A stretch of DNA of 42,438 nt from Lachnospiraceae bacterium (GCA_024699325.1 JAILPS010000023.1:1-42438); one strand, 5' to 3'. Positions 27,207-35,862 are shown, numbered from the stretch's first letter. Notes: a model not told the origin generated them from the sequence alone. A program made the numbers and translations.

Positions 27207-27524
27207 ATGGCAGGAGTAAAAATCAACATTTGTTTGTCTGGCAAATATGCCGGACCTGTATCCTACGCGGCAGCTAAACAGATCTGCGGCGCTAATCTCT
27301 ACAAGATGGGCAGCGAATACATCGCCATCGAAGATAATATGACTTTTGAGGTTGACAGCGTGGTTATCAACACCGGCAAACAGTCCGACAGTATCATATT
27401 TGACATGATAAGCGCCATAAGTATGAGGACAGTCGCACGCGAGAAGACTAAGACCTATAAGGTTAAGAAGCTCAAGGACAAGGATGCCCAGGGGCATGAT
27501 TTTACAATTTACAGGATAGTATAA
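27207..27524 (+). CDS. Hypothetical 105-residue protein
   Basis: A small soluble protein starting MAGVKINICLSGKYAGPVSY, not recognised as a named family. It has two Cys, no membrane segment and a basic C-terminal third (REKTKTYKVKKLKDKD). GGAGGG lies about 6 nt before the ATG, and a good promoter stands upstream. An IS1182-like fragment begins only 5 nt after its stop and may now supply its terminator hairpin. The YAGP letters near the N-terminus resemble the YAGPE motif at 3 kb, but the context differs and this is probably chance. Confidence 0.8.
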   Translation: MAGVKINICLSGKYAGPVSYAAAKQICGANLYKMGSEYIAIEDNMTFEVDSVVINTGKQSDSIIFDMISAISMRTVAREKTKTYKVKKLKDKDAQGHDFTIYRIV

Positions 27525-27529
27525 GAATA

Positions 27530-27761
27530 GGGGCTGTAAAAAAAGTCCATAAAGAAAAATCGCTGTAGGCATAGCGCTTACAGCGATTTTTGGTATAATG
27601 ATTTCGTGAAAAAACCAATAATATCAGTGGCTATTATACAACACGTCAGCTGAAATTGCCACTGGAAATGTCAATACCAAATTTAAAAAATTATCGTATC
27701 ACTGCTTCCGAACTCCGCTCAGCGTGACGGGTTTTATGTACGGTCGGGGTTGGGAATGTAC
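27530..27761 (+). mobile_element. IS1182-like element fragment (left end and transposase N-terminus)
   Basis: The terminus GGGGCTGTAAAAAAAGTCC, a strong internal hairpin and a TATAAT box are followed by about 40 codons of degenerate transposase. The first 76 nt (27530-27605) are nearly identical to 34845-34919. The fragment ends at or before the histidine kinase stop (27762), with no right terminus visible. Confidence 0.75.
27602..27727 (+). pseudogene. IS1182-family transposase N-terminal fragment
   Basis: The frame reads FREKTNNISGYYTTRQ..LKLPLEMSIPNLKNYRI and stops at 27725-27727; stops also lie directly upstream in frame. The GYYTxxQLxLPLE pattern is the usual opening of IS1182-family transposases. 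The catalytic DDE region is absent, so it cannot be functional. Confidence 0.65.
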
Positions 27762-29072
27762 TTACACATCTTCAAGAAGAATAACGGCATGGAATTCGCG
27801 TTCACTTTCTGAATAATACAGCTCCATTTCACCATTATATTTATCAACGATCCTCTTTACGCTTTTAAGTCCGTAACCATGATTGAGCACATCCCCGGTC
27901 GATGTATATAGCTCTCGTCCTTTTACAAATGGATCTTTAGGACATGAATTTACTACGTTCACCGTAGTAAAGCGACCTTCTTTTTGCGATGCGACTGATA
28001 CATATACGAAAGAATCATCCTTATCCCTAACTGAATTAAGCGCATTATCTAAAAGATTACAGAAAACGGAGGTGATATCATCCGGGCTCATCTTTTCCAG
28101 AACCATACCGAAAACATTTACCTGAAAATCCGCCCCAACCGCATAATACTCCGCGGCATATCGTTTCAATATGCTGTTCAAAAGCATGTTGGAGCAATAA
28201 TTCTGAGTTTCTGCAAGCATCTCACCGCCGAGAAGATTGCTGACATACTCATACGCTTCACTGCTCTTACCTTCCCTGCTTAAAGCCCCTATGGTCAGTA
28301 AATGGTTCTTTATATCGTGTATGAAGATTCTTCGGCTCTCCTCCGCTTTGATCAGTGTATCGCTGTATTTTCTGTCTGCGTCTTTCCTGTATGAAATGAT
28401 CATATCATCGGTTCTTCTGCTGTTCCTCCTCTCCCGGATCCACATCAGCGCGCCCGCAAAAGCAGCTGTCAGCAAAAGCAGGATACTGTACAGATAAGCA
28501 TCCAATGCATTGGTAGTACTGTAATACTTTTTAAGAATGATCACAGGAAGACTAAGCGCTGCGGCTCCCGATATTATCCGCACAGGCAAGCACCATCGTT
28601 TCTTAAACAAACCGGCTCTGTAATATAATACTGTGCTAAGCATGTGGATCCCACCGGATAATTCAGCCACGCCTGACATTACAACCGTACTCATGATCGG
28701 AAGAGAAAGGTATCTGTGCAGATCGATCTCCACGATAACAAGTGCCACGCTCTCTGGAAACGCAAAGATAAACAGCACAAGCATCAAGCCTTTTGCATTC
28801 CGAAACAAGCCCATATGGCATAAAATGTATACACAAGCAAATGTCACTAAAAAAAACAAAAGAGCTCCGGAATACGATAGATACTTACCGGTGAGGATTC
28901 TGGAGTATTCGTATAGTTCGTTACCGAAAAGCAGAAGGAATAAACTTGATATAAGGAGCAGGGTACATACGAACTTCCCAACCAAAGGGGCTTTTCGAAA
29001 AGAAACGAACGCTATGATAACAAAATCGATTATGCACGATGATATATACAGTATATCCGCCAAGCTTCCCAT
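27762..29072 (-). CDS. Sensor histidine kinase, GHKL (AgrC-like) type
   Basis: A 436-residue membrane kinase. Six or seven hydrophobic helices cover about residues 5-212, followed by a coiled linker, the phosphoacceptor region RRIFIHDIKNHLL with H252, and a GHKL ATPase domain (NLLDNALNSV near 345 and GYGLKSVKRIVDKYNG near 402). This is the architecture of peptide-sensing AgrC-family kinases. Its start overlaps the stop of the LytTR response regulator (TGATG), giving a two-gene unit. It lies inside the IS1182-bracketed module. Confidence 0.92.
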   Translation of the reverse strand: MGSLADILYISSCIIDFVIIAFVSFRKAPLVGKFVCTLLLISSLFLLLFGNELYEYSRILTGKYLSYSGALLFFLVTFACVYILCHMGLFRNAKGLMLVLFIFAFPESVALVIVEIDLHRYLSLPIMSTVVMSGVAELSGGIHMLSTVLYYRAGLFKKRWCLPVRIISGAAALSLPVIILKKYYSTTNALDAYLYSILLLLTAAFAGALMWIRERRNSRRTDDMIISYRKDADRKYSDTLIKAEESRRIFIHDIKNHLLTIGALSREGKSSEAYEYVSNLLGGEMLAETQNYCSNMLLNSILKRYAAEYYAVGADFQVNVFGMVLEKMSPDDITSVFCNLLDNALNSVRDKDDSFVYVSVASQKEGRFTTVNVVNSCPKDPFVKGRELYTSTGDVLNHGYGLKSVKRIVDKYNGEMELYYSESEREFHAVILLEDV

Positions 29073-29776
29073 CAGCCGCTCACCTCGAGGAAAATAAGAT
29101 ATGCCCTTTTGAATTCATTATAACGTCTCCTGGATATCTGCACAGAGTACTTCCCGTCCAGCAATAATATCCCTTCATGTGAAAAAGAAGCAATATAGCT
29201 CATATTAACAATATAACTTCTATGTGGTGAATAGAAGCGGCTGTTATCCAGCTTCGTCATCCACTCAGTCATGGTAAGATTACTGTGATAGTCGCCCCGC
29301 AGCGTGTGAACCAGAGATTCATGGCAATCTGCTTCGATCATTATTATATCCCCGGATTTCACAGTTACTGCCTTTTCACCATTATCCACCAGAAAATTGC
29401 GGCTGACTGACATGTACAATTTACATGCATCCCTTAGGTTTCTATACAACCGGCCTTTTACAACGGGTTTGGTTATATATCTGAATGCTTTAAGGCGAAA
29501 CGCGTCATCGAGATAGTCCAGATATGATGTTATCACGATGATGATCACATCCCGGTTCCTGTTCTTTAATTCCCGTCCTATATCTATACCGTTTTTTACA
29601 GGCATCTCCATATCAAGCAGCACTATATCAAAGTTTTTTTCTTTGAGCATCAGCGTTCCATCTGTAAATGTGCTAATAGACGGTATCTTGTTAACAGACT
29701 CTCTGAAATAATCAGCGACCATATTGTCTAATTGACGAAGCATATCAGCATCATCGTCACATATTGCTATCCGCAT
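29072..29776 (-). CDS. LytTR family response regulator
   Basis: A 234-residue AgrA/LytR-type regulator. Its receiver domain (1-120) has the acidic pocket DDD at 7-9, phosphoacceptor D55 in VLLDMEMP and a conserved Lys in YITKPV; the C-terminal LytTR domain (about 132-230, with RFYSPHRSYIVNMSYI) binds direct repeats. ATG 29776 is preferred to the in-frame upstream start because it opens the receiver domain and has AAGGAG 11 nt before it. On the minus strand TTGACA (29838-29843) and TATACT (29816-29821), 16 nt apart, form its promoter. Confidence 0.93.
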   Translation of the reverse strand: MRIAICDDDADMLRQLDNMVADYFRESVNKIPSISTFTDGTLMLKEKNFDIVLLDMEMPVKNGIDIGRELKNRNRDVIIIVITSYLDYLDDAFRLKAFRYITKPVVKGRLYRNLRDACKLYMSVSRNFLVDNGEKAVTVKSGDIIMIEADCHESLVHTLRGDYHSNLTMTEWMTKLDNSRFYSPHRSYIVNMSYIASFSHEGILLLDGKYSVQISRRRYNEFKRAYLIFLEVSG

Positions 29777-29868
29777 TATTGATGCTACTCCTTTTCGATA
29801 AACGAGCATATTGCAAGTATATATCGTCTGCCATATTTGTCAAGTTTTATTGAATATATAACCATTCG

Positions 29869-29898
29869 ACCATTCAGTCGAAATATACTACCAGTCGC
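29869..29898 (+). promoter_or_regulatory. Candidate LytTR-binding direct repeats
   Basis: ACCATTCAG (29869-29877) and ACCAGTCGC (29890-29898) have a 21-bp period. The first matches 8 of 9 positions of the published LytTR half-site; the second is weaker. They end 10 nt before the -35 box. Confidence 0.5.
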
Positions 29899-29908
29899 GC
29901 AAAGACCA

Positions 29909-29936
29909 TTGAATAATAACACGATGCGATTAGAAT
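29909..29936 (+). promoter_or_regulatory. Promoter of the small-ORF/lipoprotein/ABC unit
   Basis: TTGAAT (29909-29914) and TAGAAT (29931-29936), 16-nt spacer. It diverges from the response regulator promoter, and LytTR-like repeats lie just upstream. Confidence 0.5.
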
Positions 29937-30023
29937 AATTCTATGGACACTATATAGGGAGCGAAAAAGCAATGTGTCAAGATATAGTTTTTATATTATC
30001 ATGCAAAGGAGAGGCAAGATAAC

Positions 30024-30107
30024 ATGACAGTCAAAAAGAAGAACCATTTATCAGTTTCGTTATCAGTTATCTTATTATGTCCTTTTCCATTCAAGGAGGC
30101 TATGTAA
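30024..30107 (+). CDS. 27-residue small ORF translationally coupled to the lipoprotein
   Basis: An ATG with a GAGAGG/AAAGGAG ribosome region 9-12 nt upstream opens a frame encoding a basic N-terminus (MTVKKKNH), a hydrophobic middle (LSVSLSVILLCPFPF) and KEAM. Its stop overlaps the lipoprotein ATG (ATGTAATG), the classical arrangement for coupled translation. It could be a signal or leader peptide, since an AgrC-like kinase and ABC exporters adjoin it, or simply a coupling ORF. The single Cys at position 19 is followed by Pro-Phe-Pro-Phe. No family is recognised. Confidence 0.5.
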   Translation: MTVKKKNHLSVSLSVILLCPFPFKEAM

Positions 30108-31021
30108 TGAACTATTTCAAAATTGTTATTAGCATACTGTTAATCGCCATCATCGCTACAGCCGGTTGTTCGCAAAATAATGATGATGGTGAAAACATTT
30201 CAATAGGAGTATACAGAAATATAGCAAGAAAAACCACATACGACGGATGGGTATATTCTTTCATATATGAGCACTACAAAGATCCAAGTTTAGATGACAG
30301 CACACTCATGAAATTTCAGTTCAACGGCATCAATCTGCGGTATGCATATATAGAAGGATATGAGGACAAACTGACCATTACCCGCAAAGATGGAAGCAGC
30401 GCAATTCGGTCTTATTCTCCGGGGTGCGTTATCTGGGGCATGAAGGATGACCAGCTCGAGGATCGCAAAAAACTGGATGATCTTCTTTTGAATGCAACAA
30501 AAGATCAACTTCTCCGGCTAACATCCGATGATCTGTCTCTGAAAACATTGGATTCCGACATGGTAATTCAACTCATTAAAGAAGCTCTCTTGGGCAAACC
30601 TCAAAAGGAGGGCACACTGCAGTCCTACTGGGATAAACCTCAATATGCCATGCTGCAAGAGCAAAACGCCAGTGATAACTATAAATTTCAAATAGCCTTT
30701 CTACAGGATACAGGCTGCGTAGACGAGTTATTCATCGACGTTTTATTCTGCAGAGATGATGGCAGCTATATACAGTTATCCGATATGATTGATCAAGGCA
30801 GAGCTGATTCGGAGCAGATCGCGTTATATAATAAAATCCGCGATATAGTGTCAGACATTAAAGATCGTGAGTTATTCGTAACAGAGAATGACACATATAA
30901 AAATGATACTATCGGTGGTGTAGATCTTAAAAGATTATACATGTTCCTAAAAGATATCCACGAAAACAAATTTGATAAATACGCTACCCCAAGTGTTTTC
31001 TTAAGGGAGCAAACGATCTGA
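30107..31021 (+). CDS. Lipoprotein of unknown function, ABC-module associated
   Basis: A 304-residue protein with a lipoprotein signal peptide: MNYFKIVISILLIAIIATAGC, lipobox ending at Cys21, then an acidic Asn/Asp-rich spacer. The mature part is soluble and probably sits on the outer face of the membrane; no family is recognised. ATG 30107 follows AAGGAGG by about 8 nt. It is followed 20 nt later by the first ABC gene, so it is probably an accessory or immunity-type lipoprotein of this transporter. That role is inferred from context. Confidence 0.82.
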   Translation: MNYFKIVISILLIAIIATAGCSQNNDDGENISIGVYRNIARKTTYDGWVYSFIYEHYKDPSLDDSTLMKFQFNGINLRYAYIEGYEDKLTITRKDGSSAIRSYSPGCVIWGMKDDQLEDRKKLDDLLLNATKDQLLRLTSDDLSLKTLDSDMVIQLIKEALLGKPQKEGTLQSYWDKPQYAMLQEQNASDNYKFQIAFLQDTGCVDELFIDVLFCRDDGSYIQLSDMIDQGRADSEQIALYNKIRDIVSDIKDRELFVTENDTYKNDTIGGVDLKRLYMFLKDIHENKFDKYATPSVFLREQTI

Positions 31022-31041
31022 TCTTCCCGGAGGTCTGCAGT

Positions 31042-33003
31042 ATGATCAATATAGACAACATAACAAAAAGCTATGAAAATAATCCCATATTTAAAAAAAT
31101 CAATTTATGCCTTACAGATACCGGCTTTTATATTCTTTTAGGAGCGAGCGGAAGCGGAAAAACCACCCTGCTTAACATCCTGTACGGGATAGAGACATTC
31201 TCATCTGAAGAAGGCGGAGGAATAGAGTTCAACAAGGCAGTCTATGTTAACCGTGTGGATATGTCTGTAATGAAGAAATATGCGGAATACATAACACAGG
31301 ATCCAATTTTTATAGATTATCTGACCATAAAGGAAAATCTCTCAATTGTCGGAGAAGGCTGCGAAAAATGGCTAAAAGAATTCGGTCTGGAAGCCATCGC
31401 CGACAGATTACCAGGTGAATTATCCGGAGGTGAGCGGCAAAGAGCAGCAATAATCCGAGCACTCATGGGAGGAAAAAGCATACTGCTATGCGATGAGCCG
31501 ACGGCTTCTCTCGACAAAGAAAATAAGCACACTGTCTTTCGTATGCTGCGCGAACTCAGTCACTCAGTTCTCATAATCTGCTCTACGCATGACAAGACCG
31601 CTCTTGATTACGCTGATGTCTGTCTCACAATTGACAGGTACGGCATAACAGCATCCGAATTACACAAAGCTTCCTCGACGGCAAAAGAAACCGTTACTGC
31701 TAAAGCAAGGGCTTTGTTTTCTGCCGTTAAACCTCTCCCGGACACAAAGCGCCATAAACTTGCGGGCTGCTACATAAAGAAATGGTTTACGGCACATAAA
31801 AACCGCCGTAGGCAAGAACTGTCTTTTGCTTTTTTTATGTTTTGGGCTTTTATATTGCTTTTTTTATCCGATACGGAAATCCATCGTACAGATAACAAAG
31901 GAACTTATCTTTATGGATTGAACATGGTTTCCCTTCATACCAGAGGAAGCGATCTGACCTCGCTTTCCTCGGAATGGATTGCAATAAAAGATGACCGACG
32001 AATACTGCACATATCGCTGGCATATCAGGGAAGCTATCCCGTCAAAGAACCCGAGCTTCTCAATGGCCTATATTCCGTTGAGCCGTCAGAGGACACGACG
32101 ACGCCCGTCACGCTCCCATTCGACAAGGAATATTGTAATATTGCAAACAACGTGAAATATGGTCAGTATTTCAGTGAACCTGATCAGGTCATGCTCTCAT
32201 ACGACATGGCATTACGCCTTGAACCGTTTACCCCGGAAAAACTGATTGGCACTGAACTTGACGTCGACTTGTATGGCTTAAGCAAACAACATCTCACCAT
32301 AGTTGGAATATTTGATAGCTTTACCCCAGGGGAAAGCAAATGGCTTGAACAGTATTCATATTATCCGTCATGGGATAATGTATATTTCATAAACGACCGG
32401 CTTACAGCTGAAATGGCCGGCAGCGAAGAGTTATACTCCTACGACGGAGGAAGGACATACCATCTGTATTTTTCATCTTATAAAAATGCAAAGGCATTCG
32501 TTAAGGATTATAATTCTGTTCGATCCCAAAGCAAGCCTTACACCCTAAGCAATCCTCCCTCAGCAGGTAATAATACAGATTCTGCGCTGAGCATCATTCT
32601 TCTTCCGATGTCATTGATAATGATGCTCCTGTCAGTTTTATTCTTTTCGCAGATGGTAAGGATCGAATTCATCCATGACCACGGATTTATAACCGCACTC
32701 GAATACAATGGCTGCAGCAGGAAATGGTTGATGAGACGCTTCTACTCTCTTCAGATACTGAATATCGCAAAAACCGTCGGTTTCAGTTTGATTGCCGCTT
32801 TCGGCGTCTCCGCCGCAATAAACCTGTATAACCACATTTTCAGACCGGTCTGGCATCTTATTTTCAGCTACAACACACTTCTCTGTATCATATTGTACAC
32901 ATGCACTGTATTGTTATCATGGCTCGTGACTGTAATTCTGTACAGAAAGCTGCGCGGTATGTCCTGGTATACAGATCGAATCGTCAGTCATGACCTTTTA
33001 TAG
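31042..33003 (+). CDS. ABC transporter, ATPase fused to FtsX/MacB-like permease (first subunit)
   Basis: A 653-residue fusion. The N-terminal ATPase (1-210) has Walker A GASGSGKTT (34-42), Q-loop near 86, signature LSGGERQR (127-134), Walker B ILLCDE (147-152), D-loop SLD and H-loop STHD. The permease part has one helix near 265-280, a large outward domain (about 285-525) and three helices from about 530 to 640, the four-helix plan of MacB-type mechanotransmission transporters. GGAGG precedes the ATG by 8 nt. It probably pairs with the next gene; the substrate may be a peptide. Confidence 0.9.
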   Translation: MINIDNITKSYENNPIFKKINLCLTDTGFYILLGASGSGKTTLLNILYGIETFSSEEGGGIEFNKAVYVNRVDMSVMKKYAEYITQDPIFIDYLTIKENLSIVGEGCEKWLKEFGLEAIADRLPGELSGGERQRAAIIRALMGGKSILLCDEPTASLDKENKHTVFRMLRELSHSVLIICSTHDKTALDYADVCLTIDRYGITASELHKASSTAKETVTAKARALFSAVKPLPDTKRHKLAGCYIKKWFTAHKNRRRQELSFAFFMFWAFILLFLSDTEIHRTDNKGTYLYGLNMVSLHTRGSDLTSLSSEWIAIKDDRRILHISLAYQGSYPVKEPELLNGLYSVEPSEDTTTPVTLPFDKEYCNIANNVKYGQYFSEPDQVMLSYDMALRLEPFTPEKLIGTELDVDLYGLSKQHLTIVGIFDSFTPGESKWLEQYSYYPSWDNVYFINDRLTAEMAGSEELYSYDGGRTYHLYFSSYKNAKAFVKDYNSVRSQSKPYTLSNPPSAGNNTDSALSIILLPMSLIMMLLSVLFFSQMVRIEFIHDHGFITALEYNGCSRKWLMRRFYSLQILNIAKTVGFSLIAAFGVSAAINLYNHIFRPVWHLIFSYNTLLCIILYTCTVLLSWLVTVILYRKLRGMSWYTDRIVSHDLL

Positions 33004-33012
33004 GAGACCGGT

Positions 33013-34833
33013 ATGTATATAACTCTGGAGAATATAAAAAAAATATATAAGAATACAAATGTGATCGACGATCTATCCTACACTTTTTACTCTGGGAGAG
33101 TGTATGTTATAAAAGGAGTCTCCGGCTGTGGAAAAACCACTCTGCTTAACATCATCAGTGGTGTAGAGAAAAGCTGTTCTGGAAATGTGGTTCGAAGCAA
33201 AGGTTCTGAAGGTGATAGCATCGGTTATGTTTTCCAGCAAAGCATGCTGATGTCATCTCTGACCATTATGGAGAATCTGAAGCTCATTTCGAGCGATGAA
33301 CAGTTTATAGAACAGCTTGCAAAGGAATGCGGAATAGAGAAGCTTCTAAACAGGAAACCGGAGGAAATATCCGGAGGTGAAAGGCAGCGATGTGCTCTTG
33401 TCCGTGTTCTTTTGCGTTATCCCTCACTACTGCTATGTGATGAGCCGACATCATCGATTTCGTCAGAGGACGCAGATATTATAGCTCACATGATAGCCGG
33501 CTTTCGAAGTGAGAACAGAATAATCATCATTGCCACCCATACAGACTGTTTTGATATGTATGCCGACGATATTCTATACCTCGATTACGGAAGGATATCC
33601 CAGTGCCGGCATAACGAAGCTCCTGTCAGAGCCGATCAAGCGGCAGATATCGGAGAGGCCGAATTAAAAAGACCGCTCATCAAAAAAACAGCAGCTAAAA
33701 CAGCGTTTAAGCGCCACAGAGAAGCCTACAGATTTATAACTCTTCTACCTCTGTCTGCCGTTTTTTTATTTATCTTCATCCTGTCGACTCTGCAGAACTG
33801 TTCTTATCGTGAGGGAATCCGCTTCTTCGCTTCTAAATACCCCTCCGATGCTGTATATCTTCGAAAAGAGGCAGTTATCCCGGCTGCGCTTAGAGAAAAG
33901 CTCATCATATATGATAACCTTCAGGCTGAGGAAAACGGCGTATATGCTGTATATCTTCAGCCTGAGAATGCAAGTATTCTGGCTCATGGGCATATCAGCG
34001 AAGGATCGTTTCCAAAAAAAGATGATGAAATACTGATTTCTCCACAGGCCTGCTATTACTTTTTTGGTGATATATCAATAAAAGAATGCGTTGGCAAAAC
34101 CCTCTTCTATTGCGGTGAAAAACTCTGCGTAGCCGGTATAACCACAGAGATAAGTCCGGACGGGGGTGATCTTGTAACAGACAGCTACTACTACTCCGCT
34201 TTCAGGGCTTTCGGAAAAGAGTCGGAACCGATACTGATCTTTGTTCCGTATAACAGTCTGAAACGATTCGGATGCATCTCGCATCAGGCAGAAGAATATA
34301 CATATTCGATCTCTGCCGTATATCCTGAATTATTACTGCATCCAGACGATCTTCAGGCACTGATGCAGCTGAATCAGGGAATGCCTGTAAACAGTGTGGT
34401 CAGCTCAGCTATGAGTCTTCAGGAAGTGCTAGATATCGCAACCAAGATTCTTTCGATCATGCTTGCCGCAGGAATGCTCATAGCCTGCTTTTACATTGTC
34501 CTGATCATAAAAGGTGAATTACACTTCAGAAGGAAGGAAGCCGGATATCTCCAGCTTTTCGGTCTTTCAAAAAAAGATATACGATGTCTGCTTGTTACGG
34601 AGTATTCGCTGAGAATTAAGATAGCTTTTGCGGAGGCCTTTCTTCTGTATGTTTTTGCTGTTGCCTTTTATTTACTCATCACAGGAGATTTCGTGTGGGG
34701 AAAAATGCTGTATATGGGTGGTATGAGCGTTATGATCATTTTTCTTTACAACATAAGTGTATGGTTTACAGTTAATGGCTTTCTCAAGAAAAGCGTCAAA
34801 GAACTGATATCGCCGTATGACATCCGGTCCTGA
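33013..34833 (+). CDS. ABC transporter, ATPase fused to FtsX/MacB-like permease (second subunit)
   Basis: A 606-residue paralogue of the preceding protein, starting 9 nt after its stop. It has Walker A GVSGCGKTT (35-43), Q-loop in YVFQQS, signature ISGGERQR (119-126), Walker B LLLCDE (139-144) and H-loop ATHTD. The D-loop reads SSIS instead of the usual SALD-type sequence found in the partner, so the two ATP sites of a heterodimer would be unequal. The permease has a helix near 240-258, an outward domain, then three C-terminal helices. A remnant IS begins 11 nt after its stop. Confidence 0.9.
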   Translation: MYITLENIKKIYKNTNVIDDLSYTFYSGRVYVIKGVSGCGKTTLLNIISGVEKSCSGNVVRSKGSEGDSIGYVFQQSMLMSSLTIMENLKLISSDEQFIEQLAKECGIEKLLNRKPEEISGGERQRCALVRVLLRYPSLLLCDEPTSSISSEDADIIAHMIAGFRSENRIIIIATHTDCFDMYADDILYLDYGRISQCRHNEAPVRADQAADIGEAELKRPLIKKTAAKTAFKRHREAYRFITLLPLSAVFLFIFILSTLQNCSYREGIRFFASKYPSDAVYLRKEAVIPAALREKLIIYDNLQAEENGVYAVYLQPENASILAHGHISEGSFPKKDDEILISPQACYYFFGDISIKECVGKTLFYCGEKLCVAGITTEISPDGGDLVTDSYYYSAFRAFGKESEPILIFVPYNSLKRFGCISHQAEEYTYSISAVYPELLLHPDDLQALMQLNQGMPVNSVVSSAMSLQEVLDIATKILSIMLAAGMLIACFYIVLIIKGELHFRRKEAGYLQLFGLSKKDIRCLLVTEYSLRIKIAFAEAFLLYVFAVAFYLLITGDFVWGKMLYMGGMSVMIIFLYNISVWFTVNGFLKKSVKELISPYDIRS

Positions 34834-34844
34834 CAGGCGCAAAA

Positions 34845-35290
34845 GGGGCTGTAAAAAAGTCCATAAAGAAAAATTGCTGTAGGCATAGCGCTTACAGCAA
34901 TTTTTGGTATAATGATTTCTTGTATAAGAAACAGAGATAAAGTCTTTGCAAAGGTCTCCGAGCTTATTTATCAGGAAGAGGTCACAGAAAGACCGGCGAG
35001 CAAAGGATTTATGAATGTGAAGATTGCGAGGGATGTACATACAGAGAAGAATGCTGCAAACAAAAGGTTGTTTGGCAGAGGCGAAAAAGCCGTAATTTTA
35101 GAGCTGACGCTGATTTCGTGTGGTTTTAATCTTTATAAATACCGCAATAAACGGCATAGGCTATCAAGCGCAGCATAAATATCATGAGCAAAATAGCTGC
35201 ATCAAAAAATAATAACAACACAAAAATGTAGAGTTCCACCTCTTTTGAGGCAGAGCTCTTAGATTTTTAAGGCTGTATTTTACAGCTCCC
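34845..35290 (+). mobile_element. Internally deleted IS1182-like element
   Basis: The left terminus GGGGCTGTAAAAAAGTCC (34845) and a right terminus whose reverse complement begins GGGAGCTGTAAAA (35290) bound about 446 bp, much shorter than an intact element of roughly 1.5-1.8 kb. Inside are the same leader hairpin and TATAAT box as at 27530, then scraps of transposase in two frames. The right end lies 2 nt from the stop codon of the neighbouring transporter gene. Confidence 0.75.
34983..35178 (+). pseudogene. IS1182-family transposase remnant
   Basis: One frame (34983-35066) encodes RIYECEDCEGCTYREECC, the cysteine-rich motif of these transposases. A frame change then leads to LELTLISCGFNLYKYRNKRH, the usual C-terminal end, stopping at 35178. 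The middle DDE core is deleted and frames do not connect, so it is not functional. An open frame starting at 34912 across this stretch is not a gene. Confidence 0.7.
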
Positions 35291-35292
35291 TA

Positions 35293-35862
35293 TTATCCCA
35301 TGAAGATTACTCCAATTACGCCTGAAAATACAATCATGGCGATGGGGGATATATTTTTGCCCGTCACCTTCTTAAAAACAGTGGACAGGACGACCAAAAC
35401 AGCAAACAGCGCTATCGCTTTGACGTTCACAGCGATTGCATCCCCGACGCAGTCAAACCCCAGAAACGCGCTAAGCCCCATGACAATCGTCGTGCCTGTT
35501 ATCAGCGCCACAACCGCCGGCTTGATGCCCTCGATGAACCCCTGGACAGGTCTGTATTTGTGCACGTTTTTAAGAACCGCCGCTATCAGAAGAATTATCA
35601 CAAATGCGGGCAGCACCACGCCAAATGTCGCGGCCGCAGAGCCCAGTATTCCGCCCTGCGAGGAACCTATGAAGGTGGCGATATTGACAGCTATGGGACC
35701 TGGCGTGGACTCTGCCACCGCTATGAAGTCTAACAGCTCCTCCTCCGTCAGCCAGCCGTTTTCCAAAACGACCTCTCTTATCAGGGAGATCATCCCGTAG
35801 CCGCCGCCAAAAGACACCGCTCCAATCTCTAAAAACTCGAGAAACAGTCTCAGATAAATCAT
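35293..35862 (-). CDS. Chromate transporter family protein, half-size subunit 2
   Basis: A 189-residue membrane protein of the ChrA/CHR family: EIGAVSFGGGYGMISLIREVV at 11-31, AVAESTPGPIAVNIATFIG at about 47-65, and several hydrophobic helices. Half-size CHR proteins work as pairs; the natural substrate in anaerobes is uncertain despite the chromate name. Its ATG overlaps the stop of the preceding half by 4 nt (ATGA). Confidence 0.9.
   Translation of the reverse strand: MIYLRLFLEFLEIGAVSFGGGYGMISLIREVVLENGWLTEEELLDFIAVAESTPGPIAVNIATFIGSSQGGILGSAAATFGVVLPAFVIILLIAAVLKNVHKYRPVQGFIEGIKPAVVALITGTTIVMGLSAFLGFDCVGDAIAVNVKAIALFAVLVVLSTVFKKVTGKNISPIAMIVFSGVIGVIFMG

Noticed and set aside
27207-27260. 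YAGP letters in the 105-residue protein as a link to the YAGPE system.
   Set aside because: A single copy without the V..E context or zinc ribbon; most likely coincidence.
34912-35178. An 88-codon open frame after the second ABC gene.
   Set aside because: Only its last 30 codons look like a protein (IS1182 transposase end); the Cys-rich transposase motif lies in another frame, so it is a decayed remnant.
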